Part shown: positions 11,171 to 24,212 of the stretch, one piece after another
How positions within the stretch are numbered: the stretch's first letter is position 1
Layout of the letters: each line of letters starts with the position of its first letter
NCBI GenBank assembly: GCA_002633005.1
Contig: NMRA01000254.1
Coordinates: forward strand, 238,546-302,545
Source: Phoronis australis
Lineage: Eukaryota > Phoronida > Phoronidae
Direction: 5' to 3'
DNA: 64,000 nucleotides
Program-made: the position numbers and the translations under genes
Notes under the pieces: model-generated
Database searches by the model: none
The model's input: only the letters and a program-made list of their open reading frames with translations
Told to the model about the DNA's origin: nothing

Positions 11171-14100
11171 TAATAAGTGGACGCCATGTTGTTAAAGAAC
11201 TTTAAATTTCCAACCTCATGGAAAATATTGACAACATTTAATCATACTGGTGACTGTGGGGACTGTTGGGTGTATCGTTCCCTGAGACAGTTGACAGTGA
11301 ACAGCAATGTGGATAATAATTAATTGTGACTATTAATGAAAGTGATGACAGTGAATTTGTTGCAGAAGTGTTGGAAATGTATATTGTTCATATATGTAGG
11401 TTGTGATATCAAATCTTCGTCAAGTTCCATCCAAATGTTTAACAGTATTTGTTTTTTGGCAGATCAGAATATAGTAGTATGTTTTCTGGCCAACAAGAGG
11501 CGCTGCTAAAATATTTCTTTTTCTCTTTTTTGAGCAATTTCCCACCTAATATCATAATATATATCACTTTTCTTGTTCCGTAACTTCAAATGAACAAATC
11601 CCAATCAAATTGTCATTCAGTTTTTGTCTAGTGTTGTTGGTTTTTGAAGATAGGTTTTCTGTGCCAAAGTATGCAAAAAGTCAGATTTTTGAGTTCAAAT
11701 TTCTCGAACACGAGCAAGTCAAAGCTTGATAACTTTTTAGATTCTTAAAGTATAGTACTTAATGACCTTCAAAACACCAAAATTATCTTGCCCCAAAAAG
11801 TGGCCACGGAAGTGATTTTCTAAGCTTCCTAGAGTCGAATGGACTATTGGCCTAGTTTAGAAGGAAAGCGCTTTGGACGCACTGCACGTCAGTCTGTAGA
11901 AAAATACTATACAGCAACGGTATTCTTTCTCTGACACAGTTACAATTTGATTTTAGTTATGCTCTGCTTTTATCACTGAAGTGAGACAATGATGCGTAAC
12001 AGCGAACAAGGAATATCATGCTGAAATCACTAAAACACAGTTTAGTGATAAAAGGTTATCAATGACTTAAAATCTACGTACTTGCTCCCGGAAAATCTTC
12101 AATTTGAGAAATGAAATTCATCGGTAGTCATTTCTGATTATCTACAATTTCCAAAAACGAACCGAACGTACGCTTTTTGGCAGACCCCGTTCCCCTCCCA
12201 GCCTCCACCCGCTGCACTAACGCATACTATGACATTCTACAATTTATAAAGACACGCCGGCCGTTAAACCCCTTTCCTACCGTACGTCTTCGAGGTAGAC
12301 ATTGCAAATAGGATAATTGTGTCCCTTAACATATCGATGTAAGAAAGGTTGAAGAAAAAGCAAAGGAGCCATAAGCTCATATCGTGTTGTAAACCTAAAC
12401 ACTGAATTCATTCTTGCAAACCTGGCACCAATCTTTCAGGCAGTTCTCGTTTTTGTTTCTCCCCAACTCATGCAAGAAACGAAAACGGGCATGATTGAGA
12501 GAACAAGTGCGCATGATTTTGAAGGCACCCGAAATCAGTAGCTATACAACTAACGGTGTGCTTGATTTATCGCTAAATTTCCCAGCATTGCTATTCAACG
12601 GGTCTAATGATTGGCTGTTCATTCGGCGTTTTCTTATCCACCCGACGTACGAAAATCGAACGAACAGTCCAGCTACTGTAATCCGAGTGACGTTCTCTGT
12701 TTTCATGGGGCGTTCCGCACTGCGTCGGCGATGTAAGTAAATGAAAGCACTTCAATGGGCTTGCAAACAGTTGCCAATAATCGCGAGATGAAGGACGGTC
12801 TTCAATAATAAAATATCCTTAAATGGAGTTAATCCTACTCGGCGTAGCCTGCACCGGAGAACTTCGTCGTCTTCAATAAGGTAAGATTTCATATAGACAT
12901 GAGAAAACGCATACGTTGCTACACGTATCATATGTTCTGACATATGGAAGACGCAGCTCCGTTGAATCAGCCGACAAGCCAGTACTTCCGTTAACGCAGG
13001 CAACAGTTTTAAAACGATTATAATATCATCCATAATGATGAAAATGTCATCCAGCTAAAACGAGTCCTCAGTGTGTCTCCGGGAACACTCCACATTTTTA
13101 GACGATTTGTCCCAGGAAAATCGAGTATGATATGCTGGAAAAGGGACACATTTCTATTACGAGCTTCCATGAAAAAGGAATTTTACTCCATTATTCCAAA
13201 AACACTAGAATTCTGTAGAACTAGATTCTATTATACAGGTAACCCTTTCATTTATACAAAAAGTATAACGTTTAATCTCACGACGCTATATATTTTTTGA
13301 AAGCAAGAACGTTTATAGGGCCATAAATTGGATCACACCTATTTCAGTGAAATTAAAGAAAATCAGAAATTCATATTTCGATGTTCATAGCAAAACAGCA
13401 CCATCAACGTGATTAAACTTCTTAGGGTAGAAAAATTCAAAACTATTATTAAGGCTGATTTCTAGTTCTCAATTAGCCATTTTCTTCACTTGAAAGACTA
13501 TTTCGGTGTACATAAATAAAATCTTAAAAAATATATAAATACTACCGTTCAGAATAAGTGTCGCTCACTGCTGTACGATTCAACTTCATCACTGAAAGTA
13601 AGGCAGGGGAAATTATTTTAAAAAGTCGAGTCATTTTTAATGGAAAATATGGCAAATGATAATCTAACTCAAGATGCAGACTTACCGTAATACTGAGTGA
13701 GTGCTAATATTAGAGACTGATACGCTTATTTCATAAAAAGTACCGTAAGATCTTTCAAACCAGTCGATACGTACAGCATGCATTTCAGTTTCGTTACGTT
13801 GTAATCCTACACCACTCAGAGAAATCGTAACCATAGTTAAAATGTGGGAAAATTAAGTTGGTTCAAACAAATGACATTTCCATTCTTATTGTCCCATAGT
13901 TTCATAAAACTGGGAAAAATATTTGGATTCTACGTAATCCAAAGGTTCCGGTCAGCTATCAGAATTTGTCTTTAAATATCTTTGACGAAAGCAAAATTTC
14001 ATATACGTTAAGGGATCATGTTAGACACTGTACGTTTTGAGCTCACATGCACGCAGCTCATCTCAAATATCGCATCTGTACCACGTCATAGGTGACATGC

Positions 14101-14244
14101 GTGGAGATATGATCCGAAACCTATCAGCGACTTTGTCTAGTATTCCTTAATTTAAAACTTAGTTGTTTTGCATTGCGCAATGATGTATTTGCACCAAGAA
14201 GGTTGAATTTCCTTCCCTGATAATTAGACAAACGTTCGGTAATT
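11171..14244. other. unrecognised intergenic DNA
   Basis: No domain, strong splice-compatible exon set or obvious inverted repeat was recognised. The ORFs at 12495 (+) and 12752-13033 (-) lack recognisable motifs. Confidence 0.5.
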
Positions 14245-14372
14245 GAAGTCTTCGCAAGATTACGTGAGATACTGCCATGCAGTTTAAATTAACAATTAAG
14301 TTATTTCGGCTAGATTTTAGAGAGGCACTATAGTCGGTCCTAGGGTTACAGAACTTGACTCTGGTGTATTTG
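14245..14372 (+). repeat. dispersed repeat, copy 1 (relative at 51952-52073)
   Basis: Blocks shared in order with 51952-52073 are a GACTTCG-type start, AAGATTACGTGAGATA, ATTTCGGCTAGA, GTTACAGAACT and a TGTGTTTG-type end. The copies are clearly diverged, with small indels. Identity as a TE family is unknown. Confidence 0.5.
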
Positions 14373-15491
14373 CTTTGCCAAGCAATGCGTTTCCATGTTT
14401 CCACATGCCCGTGCAAAATGGTGTCTCTAGAAGAAAAATCATTTGGCCAGTTTTTAAGTCAACAGGTACCAATTTCACGAATCCTCCGAATCTAAACCTA
14501 ATGCTGAGCCCAGTTAACTTTCCGTATTGTTGCACTCCAAACATTTTAGGCCCCAGGGTCAGGCAGCATTTTTTCACCAGGATGGCGGCTGTGAGGTCAG
14601 AGATCACTACATGTACATGTAATGTAATTATTAAGATGACGCTTACCTGCAGTGGCGGAGGGTAGGGAATTAGTATTTTGTCACCCTACTCGCTTAACTA
14701 CCACAGCAACGCGGAATTTCTTCAGTTTCACTAGAAATAGATCTATCAAGCATTACGACTTTACAGAGACTATACGCATTACGGATAGATGAAAACATCC
14801 GTTTTATTTCGTCGCTCAAGTAAAGCGACTCCAAACGCATATCGTATCACGAATTATGCATTACCTCCCAATGGAACAGGTTTAAAAGCCTTACCAGACG
14901 GTGAGTATTCGCCTGAGGCAGATTACGCGCAATTAATGTACCTCAGACAGATACGCTCAATGTGACGTCTGTCAATGTTAAGAAAATACCTCATGTGTCA
15001 ATGTAGAAGCAGATTTAACACGCTAGAAATTCTTACGACATGCCAGAAAGATACTCAGCGTGGAGTTAAGGCTTGCAGCTTTGCGTCGCCGAGCTGCTGA
15101 CAAATGAGAACGTAGTAACCGTGGTGTGCGCGTGGCACAGCCCACATCAAGATAAATTACACATCATCAAAAACGCCTAATATGAACATGTTGTTTACCC
15201 GTTGTGTCACCAGAAAACGCACACATTTTGGGCTGGTGCAACATGTTTTGAAGACGCAAGAATCTCGCTAAGGCCAAGCTATAATTTTATCAAGTGCATT
15301 GCTTGCCTACCTATTTTCTCTTCTCCCAAGAAACTAGGTTTTCATTAAAATTGCATTTAGCGGGTTCATTGGTTTGCCACACTTTACAGGTTATTTACCT
15401 TTTCCTTTATTAGTTGGTTTCTACCAGCATGCGAGTATTACCTAAGTTTACCCTTTCCGCTTACTGAGCTAGTTCTCGTTTCCACCGGCAG

Positions 15492-15641
15492 GTCTGATTT
15501 TCCAAACACGATCGATTTTTACGGATTAGGATTGATTTTCCTAACAGGATTGATATTTACGAATAAGGTTTGATTTTTACAAATTAGGTTCGAATTATGT
15601 TTAACTTTGATTTTTACGATTTAGGTTTGATTTTTCTATTA
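15492..15641 (+). repeat. degenerate minisatellite, unit near GATTTTTACGAATTAGGTTT
   Basis: Six or so imperfect units of about 20-28 bases follow each other; variants include GATTTTTACGGATTAGG, GATATTTACGAATAAGG and GATTTTTACAAATTAGG. No coding value. Confidence 0.75.
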
Positions 15642-15949
15642 ACAACTTTTGCCCTTTCCGCGGCCCATACTCAAACAATGAAATTTTACCGCGACATGAA
15701 TTTCGGTTTCAACAATTTTGAATTTTAAATTTGTCTGGACAGTGACTCTTCAAATAGAATAAATATTTTTTTCTTTTTGTACGTGTTTACCCAGAAGTGA
15801 TATCATTATAATGATTTGTGAATATGACTGGGGTTGGGTGGCCCCAGGTTCATACCCCTAGAACATACAATATAGTACATCATAAAGAACAAATAAGTAT
15901 TTTGAAAAGTAACTCCTAGCTAATGGGCCTACATAGAGCAACAGCACAT

Positions 15950-16750
15950 TTATAAGTGGGCGCACTATGCCGTCATCCCACTCCATCCGTTGGTAAAAAC
16001 CTCCGCCCTTCCGGCGTCCTGCGTCCGCTGCTGTATCTCCAAAGCCCCTTGATGGATGTTCGTGGACGTTTGCAGAGATGTTCGTTTTATGGATGGAAAG
16101 AAATTCCACTACCCGGGTGTCCCCTAGTGGCGAAAAAATTTTATGTTTACCTCAGTCTGTACGCCTTCCGGATTCGATGTATTCTGTGCCACCGGGAGGT
16201 CGTATCTGTTTTGAAACCGTCCATCTATCAGATAAACTACGCAAAATATCATTATGAAAATTGGTGTACGTGGCTACTGGGGCGAATGCGGCTGGTGATG
16301 TTTTTAGAATGGCCTTTATGTCATTTTTATGCGCCCACCTATTTACATGCTAGTGCATATTGTCGTCGTCTCTTTCTGGGCATCCGGCGTCCAGACTTCC
16401 GACGTCTGCTACTGTATCTCCGAAACCCCTTGCAGGTTCTTATTGAAATTAGGCAGGTGTGTTTTAATGAAGTTGACGACAGATGGCGAGTAGTTTTGGA
16501 CCGATCTGAATACAGTACGTTGTGCCCCCTTGTGGCAATTATATTTTTTACGTCTGTTTCTGTATCTTCGGAATTTCTGGGTGGATTTTCGTGAAATTCG
16601 TCAAATGTTTTTATTACAGAGACGACGATGCCAATTCATTTTGGATGAATTTGGCATATTTTACGTCACATTGTATCAATTTTTGTTATTTTTGCGTCCT
16701 TTTTGTGGCGTCCGCCTCTTTATCTGCCAATAGTCGGTGGGCCAGATTTT
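15950..16750 (+). repeat. decayed tandem array, CCCCCTAGTGGC-type units, part 1
   Basis: Units of roughly 120-170 bases recur with the landmarks CCCC(C/T)TAGTGGC, then TTTTTACGT, then CTGTATCTTCGGA, then GTGAAATT(C/T)G, then GAGACGACG. Copies are visible near 16110, 16400 and 16530. The 212-codon open frame at 15956-16594 follows these repeats (it encodes repeated YLRNPL- and YLRNFW-type words) and is therefore not treated as a gene. The array resumes at about 18540. Confidence 0.65.
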
Positions 16751-18540
16751 GTAGGGCCTCTAGAAAATGGTTTGTGTGAAGAAGAACCGGCATAGTTCTG
16801 TGTTTCAGACTGTGTTGTTCCACGAACGGCTAGAAAAAATACGGACACGCAACAGTCTGCTTCACAATCTCTAAAGACGTTGAGATTCGGAAGCGTTGGG
16901 TCGTTGCCGCGACGAAGCAAAATATGTCCGTGTAAAATTTATAAATGTTTTCGAAAAGTTAGATCATTTTGTCGCATGTTGGTCAATTGTTAAGCATCAT
17001 AGTAACGACCGGAGAATGGGCCAGCCAGGCTGTGTTTTCATGACTACGGATTTAGGGGGGGGGGGACATGCCCCCCTAAAATTGTATCAGGCGAATTGCT
17101 GACTAGCACACATGCGCAACCGGGGCGGGTCTTGGGGGGTGAATAAACAACGCATAGGAGCTGAATGAACCCCGTTTACAGTTTTTTTTTAGTCAACAGG
17201 TCCGCAAACCCAAGAATTCAAGACCCCTGCATCCCCAGAGTTTAGGCTGGGCGCGCGCATCTGCCGAAATCCTGCTTATTCCTGTGCCCTGCCCCCCTTA
17301 ACTGGAAAACCTGGATCCGCCCCTGCTATGGGTTGAAACATTATAATTTTTCTTTCCAAAAAGGACTGGGCCCTCAATCCCTCAAATTTGGGGCCCAATA
17401 TCGGCCCTATTCCCCTCTCAAACATATTGAAATATCACGCGAAATTCCCCCCACGAGGCATAAAAATTCCCCTAGTGAAAAATCTCTCTGAGTTCACATC
17501 ACCTGTAACCACACAGGTGACAATTTTTAAGAGCACAAAAGGCTACTTTAAATTGAGGCAGAGCCTATGAGAGCTTGCAACAGGGCGGGGGTGCTATTGA
17601 TGGTGATCGGGAGGTAGATTGTTCCCGCCCTCACTCGGCGAAAAAATCGCCTCTCAGTAGGCACTGGCACCGTTCCCCTCAGATGAAAGAGGCTTCTGCA
17701 GAAACATGATAACTATGATTGCATTGTCCAGTTAACTGAAATTGAGTTCTAAAACGATGTTATGTTTTGGACGAACGAATTAGGTGTTTTAATTTTAAAA
17801 TTCAACTTGGTCCAGATTGATATTTGAAATCTAACACATGAAATAGACGTAAGAATTATTACAACCAAGAAAGCATTGATGGTCAAATAATTTTTATTTT
17901 CAATTACGAGCCTGGTTTTTTATTTTAATAAAAATATATTTAATAACATCAATTATTCTTTCAGACCAATGACAAATCAACTGTTAGTCCCAGTGAGTGC
18001 ATAGGATCAGGCTATGCTTGATGTTAATATTCTTGATCAACAAATTAAACCAGATGTGACTAATTGCACATGACAGACACCACTGTCGAATATGTCTTCA
18101 ACTCGTCAACAATACGAGCAGATGACCTGGTCCGCGTAGAAAGTATTTTGATCAACAATTTACAAGAAAAAAGTTAACCCTGCATTCAGCATAATACCTA
18201 ATCCGTAACACTACGATCGCCGCAATTTGGTCATATTTACTTTTCATGTTTCGAACCTAGTTTTCCGAAAAAATTTAAACCCTTACATCAGACAACTCTT
18301 TGGCGCCTTAACTTGTTCTCTAATGTAATTTTCTACGTCTCTGTGGTTAATTGTCGACACATCATTAAAATTTAATATCCAGGTTGGACTCGAAAGACCG
18401 GCTATTTAACTCACGCAATGTCTACTTTCGCTTTGTTTATCGCAGTGAGCCTCGCTTTGGATCTTAATGGCCGCCGCGTGAATAGGGTCTATTGTGAAAA
18501 TTTACGGTTGTGTTCCTGATGAGAAGGCCACGACTGACGT
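16751..18540. other. sequence interrupting the tandem array; hairpins, no gene seen
   Basis: This block contains a perfect C/G hairpin at 17051-17080 (TTTA then a G-run, ACATG, a C-run, TAAA) and a short hairpin at about 17498-17519 with arms TCACCTGT and ACAGGTGA. At about 17305-17327 it has CTGGATCCGCCCCTG, whose complement resembles common MITE ends; a similar sequence lies at 63420-63434. No gene was recognised. Confidence 0.4.
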
Positions 18541-19310
18541 TGAATTTCAGACGGGTTCAACTATGATTGTGTCGTCCACTAGTGGCGATTTTGTTTTTAT
18601 TTGCGTCTGCGTCCGAATATTTTTATAACCCTTTGAAGGAGCTTTGTGAAATTGAAAGATTGTGTTCCTCTTATACTGCCGACGAAAACGGTAACGAGTG
18701 TTGAATTGATCTGAATACCACTGTGCCCCCTAGTGGCAAAATGTTTTTTTACGTTTACCTCTGTATCTTCGGAGTTCATTTTTTATTAAATTTGACAAAA
18801 AAGTTTTTGTAAAGGTGAAGACAACCCCTTCCCATTTTTAGACAGCTTTGATTTTCTGCCCCACCTGGTGGCCATTTAGATATTTTTGTGTAGTACAGTA
18901 CGTTTTTGACGTCTTGCTCTCTATGTGCCAAACCTCTGAAAGTATCATTTCCAAAATTCAGTGTTGTGATCCTGATGCAAATACCGCGACAGACGTTGAT
19001 TTTCGGACGATTTCGACTGCTCTGGCGCCCTCTAGGGCGTCTACAGCGTCAATCCTTTGCCAAATTTGCGGATAAGCTCCTACATGTACAGTTTATGTAG
19101 ACGGCAACAGATGACGCTGAGTTTCAGACCAATTGGACCGTACATGTGCACCCTAGTGCCAATTTTATTTTTTTTACGTTTGTCTCTGTATCTTAGGAGT
19201 TCGTTGGTTTATTTTCATGAAATTTGGCAAATAGTTGTGTTAGAGACGACGCGACCTTCCCAATGCGGACTGGTTTACATATTCTGTTCCATCTAATAGT
19301 CATTTTCGTG
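18541..19310 (+). repeat. decayed tandem array, CCCCCTAGTGGC-type units, part 2
   Basis: Continuation of the array at 16 kb. The CTAGTGGC-like landmark recurs near 18580, 18731, 18864, 19032, 19153 and 19293, giving spacings of about 121-168 bases. The best unit start is TGTGCCCCCTAGTGGCAAAA at about 18723. Confidence 0.65.
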
Positions 19311-19462
19311 ATGCTAAGAACGTCCATAGAAACGCACCGTTTGCGGTGCTGTCGTGGGCGTACTTCAACGCTCTGAGTTGCTCTGTTTGTGTCCTTTGTC
19401 GTCTACGTCCCAATCCTCCAAACTTCTTGAAGAATCATGACGAGATGTAACATAATGAGGAA

Positions 19463-19602
19463 GGATCCCTTTTGGAACCAAAGAACAATACCTGATGTGG
19501 TAAGTGTACAGCCGTTTCGACCTTATACCACGGACATGATTCAACTCCGGGTGAGATAGGCTGTACACATCAAGGTACGGTTCTTTGGTTCCAAAAAGGA
19601 CC
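19463..19602. repeat. inverted repeat, ~45-bp arms
   Basis: The left arm (19463-19513) and right arm (19559-19602) are complementary around TTTTGGAACCAAAGAAC, TACCTGATGTG or TACCTTGATGTG, and GTGTACAGCC. They are separated by about 45 bases. It is probably a small foldback element. Confidence 0.75.
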
Positions 19603-20833
19603 TTTACTCAATATTTTTCGTCACGTAAGTGGAACCCAGTAATACACATAGCCTTATGATGAGATGTGACAAGCGTGTTTCTATTCAGCGGAGCATTTCT
19701 GACTTGCTTTGCACTTCCTAAGGGCAAGGAGGATGTTTAAAATAATGATCAACTCTTTTATCAGCGTTGTATGTCATACAACTCTCTCTGCGTTTCTCTT
19801 GCCTGGTAAAATTAGAATAGGTTGTTGATGGCGTTATACATTTAAATAATAACATAACAAATGTTTATGAACGGAAACGTGAAGGCTGGCCATTGTTGAA
19901 AAAATCTGGGGGAATTGAGGTAATTTCATACGTCGAGTTATCGTCTCCAGATGGGTCGTTCATACATTGTACATGTACTGTTAGGATGAGCCGAGTGGCG
20001 TTCATTTGTTTCTTCTGTTGCTAGGTTACCTTCCTCAAATCTGGATTTTGCAGATATTCACGAGCCTTTGGTTAAGACATACTTTAAAGTACGCGTAAGT
20101 TTAGCCACTCTTTTATGGGGATAATCCCACAGAGTAACTCTTTCGGAGCCGGGAATTTGTGGACAGCTGAAACCGTACAAGAGGAAATGCCACGTTGTCA
20201 AAAATTAACGCATCTTTGCAAAAAATATTTAGAAACATAGTTGATATTGAAAACTCCTCTGTAGATTCACGTAGTTGGAAAATTATCCTTTTGTAAAGTT
20301 TGAAGCTCCCAAAGTGGATCCTTTTTCTGGAATATTATCGGAAAAGCCACATTTTCTTAAAGAATTTTTGTCAGAAAAGGGCAAATTTGCAGGGAAATTA
20401 GTCGTGAGGGTTTGCTAATAGCGAATGTGTTGTGTACAGTGTTGCCGGGTGTTGTTGTAACGAATGTTTAACACAGAAGCAATTAATAAAGTTATTTTAT
20501 TTGATTTATTATCATAAAATCAATATTAAACTAATAACTTGTGTAGAAAGCATTCAACTGTCATGTTATTATAGAAATGTTTTGGAAATGAATAAAGTCA
20601 CCGTTGCCGCACCCCATCTCCATCGACTGTGTCTGTGTTCAACCGGGTGACATTATGCTCATAACCAGCTGCAATGATCTCTTCCGTATAGAAACCCTCA
20701 CACTGTTGCCAGGGATGCATACTATCACCTATAATGCAGTACAGAGGAACTGGTATGGGGCATGCGCATTGAGATTTGTACATTCGCTATTAGGTACTTG
20801 CACTCTAAAACCTTTTCAACATTGTTGTAACGA
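19603..20833. other. unrecognised DNA
   Basis: Short ORFs only; nothing recognisable on either strand. Confidence 0.5.
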
Positions 20834-21009
20834 GACTACTAAACATTATTTTGGTATAGACGACGAAAAATTGGACAGTTTATAATGCCATCCTACTGAA
20901 GAACCAGGAGTGCGTCAGTTCGAGGATGGCCGCCAGTACTAGGACTAGGAGGCTGAAAACGCTCACGAGGTAAAATTTCGTCGTCTATGCCAAAGAAGTT
21001 TTAGTAGTC
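20834..21009. repeat. small foldback, ~38-bp arms
   Basis: GACTACTAAA then TTTTGGTATAGACGACGAAA (20834-20870) is inverted at 20974-21009 as AATTTCGTCGTCTATGCCAA then TTTTAGTAGTC. The roughly 100-base spacer is GC-richer than the flanks. Confidence 0.7.
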
Positions 21010-24000
21010 ATGATTATTCTGGACGCATGATTATATTTAGTACATTGCTGTAACCACATTGAACATCAACTATGACGGGCAAGAAAACATGGAAGAGAAA
21101 TTATGCGCTTGTTGTGTGATGTTAGTCAGTGGGACTGAATCTCATTTTTGTTGGTTTGTTCCTTTTATATATTCACCTTCGACGTAAGTTTTACATCTCA
21201 GCTATTGTGAGTGGTGTATTTTGGATTGGTAAACAGTTTAAAATGCATAAATTAACACCGTTTTAAAACACCAACACCGTGTGTGCGTATGTGTAGGCCT
21301 ACTTATTGTTTTCTATTGCTGTACAAGTGCCGGTAGACTGTTCTCAGGGATTAAATGTATGTCTTATAAAGCCACCCTCCAGAGCGGCACGTTCTACACA
21401 CTTTTGCCTCACCTTTAAGATTCTTCAAGCAACATCTACATACGTTTCTAGGCAAACCTATACGGATCCTCTCTTTTCTGATTCTGGGATTCCTAGTAAT
21501 CATTTTGAATGACTCATCCGAGTTCCTGTAATTATGCCTTATGATCCCGCGAATGATCCTATGATTTCGCCTATTAGATTAAATACGCCAAGTGATGGAT
21601 ATTTATCAGCAGGGCTATCCTAAAGCACTCAGTGGATTCTTAATGGCCATTGAAACATCGTGCAGGTTCGCCTATAAGAATATAAGTAGTAGTACCAGCA
21701 AAGCATTACATGTAATGCCGTTTTGGTAGTATACATGTGGAACCTTATCGACAAGACAGTTTATTTAGTAAGACATCTAGAAAACTAAATTAATTAAACA
21801 GTATAAAAGTATTTATTTTCTGAGAGAAGAAAGCTTTTAGATTTTGTCTTTAATATTGTAGCAACGTGCCATCATTTGGAAAGTTGGCCATAACGTCTTA
21901 GTAAAATTTAGCATAAAAGAAAAGTACATTCATTCAAATTGGCCAAAATTTATTTCATATAAATGTACAAGATAAAATCTCATTAACAATTTTACAGCTT
22001 GTTTGGAAACCATTTCGTTTTATTTGATTTTCGATTGTTTCTCGACTGGACGAATATCATGTATACGATTAATATAATTCCTATTGTCGTAAACGAATGA
22101 TTTGTTCTCATCTTCCGCAGGCGTTTGTCTGGTTCGTCTTTTCTTATTTCGACTGCTCGCTTTACCGCATTTTCAACATAACTCCGAGTTAGCCTTATTC
22201 CGTTAACGGATGCATATTATACATACTGTGTAGTCAAATTTACCGTACACGAACTCACTGTCGTAAAATGTGGTGCAGTGAAGACAGGCTTTAAATCGCT
22301 GATATATTTTTCTGAAAATTAAGTGTGTTTTAGCTACTATTCGACTCTTTCCGGTTCATTTAGATAACATTTAATATAACTGATTTTAACGTTAGTTAAT
22401 TCAGTCGAAACTCAAACCCAAATAATTTCCATTCAACGTCTGGTATAATCACTCATCATCAAGAACTGATAAAGGGCTTTCTAATGATATGGCTCGTCTG
22501 CAATTAGGTTGAAAAATGGCAAAGTGTTGCGAATTAAAGTTTTAGTGACGGTAAATTCCATTGCAACACCCAACACCGGAACAAATCATATATATTGAAC
22601 TACATTCTCTGGAACAACCACAGACATTCCAGTGCAACCGGAATAGCTTGCTCGACAAACAAGATTACTGCATTTTTATAATATCCTGAATAACAAAATC
22701 GAACTTTTCCTTGGGGATAGATATAACTCGCGTAAGAATTTACTTTCGAATAAATCACGCGCATAACCCATTATTAAAAAGTAGCGTTTTATTTGTCAAT
22801 TTCCCGTGTATGCCCTGTGAACCACGCAGCATAATCTATATTGTACTACGGCAAATTATTCCTAGGCGAGACTGCTGTGGGCGGCGCACGTTGATAACCG
22901 AACATTCGAAATTAAAAAGCGAGACACCTAGACTCAGGCCATACTGCAAGGGGAGAATGTCAGCCGCAGTACTCCAAAAGATCTGTTGTGTAGTCGTGCC
23001 TGAGAAATGGAACGGGCAAATATTTGTAAATCGTGTGCACGAAAATTTACGAAAATTTTCGAAAATTTCGTAGCGTGTGTCTAAAAGGGGACATTCTAAT
23101 GATGTGGTGGGACGCGGGACAAAGCTTCAAAAAAGAGGATCATCAATTGCCTCTTAAAAGAGATCTAAACTACAAGTTTCAGTATTTTAGTTAGCCAGAC
23201 AGCTAACTGTATGAAGACTATACATCTAGGTACCACTGTGTGTTTTTCTTCCATAGACCCCGAAATTGCACACTGCCAGGGTAGTTCTGCTCGTCAACTC
23301 GCCGTGAATTTGTATCAACATGTAGAGCTAAAGACCGGTGGGGGTGCATGCAAAATCAGTGGGAGGCAACCGACTCTCATCTTGCCCGTTACAGCCGTTT
23401 AAGTGAAAAACAATCTAATAAACGTCATTTTCTTGAGTAATTCTAGAGGTTTTGTAACAAAGAAAAGTCTGTCGTCGTTTTGAAAACAGTAATGTGAACT
23501 AATAAAAAAGACGTGATTTCTTATATAGACTTAATCCATAACCTAAATTACATAAAAATGCATGTTTTTGTACTTCAGTAATCTTTAAAGACATCCCGAA
23601 TATCCAAACGGTTACCATGCACCGCTCCGGAAGTGTCCGTATTCAAAAACGACGTCTTTTGGCGTAAACGTTGTCGCACCCAGCCATTGGTTTGTTGTGA
23701 ATTAGAGTAGCTGTCCATCTGTCAAGGGTGACGCGATATGAAGTTGTCCATTAGTTAATGTATAGGTTTGTAAATATTTTTAGTCCAGATATACGTCTTC
23801 TACATTATGGTGGCATCGGTGTCCAGAGGTTTATTTGTGGGTATACTGGAGGTAAACATGCTTTCAGATTTTCAGATTTGTAATGCCACACGATAGTGTT
23901 TACTTACGAAGTAACTGAATGCATGGTGTTGATGAAACACATGTTCTCCATGACACCAATGTTTTTGGAAGTAAGACCATTTCTAACTGTAAGAGGTACT

Positions 24001-24212
24001 ATACAATTGTCACTGTGTTTTGTCTACCCTTTGTCACTGGACTTGGTGCCTTTCGCCCACGCCGTCGAAAATTCAACTAAGTAACAAATTGTCAGTCATT
24101 TCACATCACAGTTCCTACGCATGACCTGTTTCATATTTTTAGCACATTTATTTCCACCGAAAAGGGGAGGCTCTCCGGAAAAAGTGTCAAAACACGCAAA
24201 ATAGACTCGGTT
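21010..24212. other. unrecognised DNA
   Basis: The 120-codon frame at 22711-23073 has no recognisable motif. It ends in a near-palindrome of CGAAAATT units (about 23038-23072), so it is not claimed as a gene. No RNA gene or other element was identified. Confidence 0.5.

Noticed and set aside
15956-16594. 212-codon open frame on the plus strand.
   Set aside because: It tracks the decayed CCCCCTAGTGGC tandem units and encodes repeated words, so it is a compositional shadow.
22711-23073. 120-codon plus-strand frame.
   Set aside because: No recognisable domain; it ends in a CGAAAATT palindrome and lacks splice or regulatory support.
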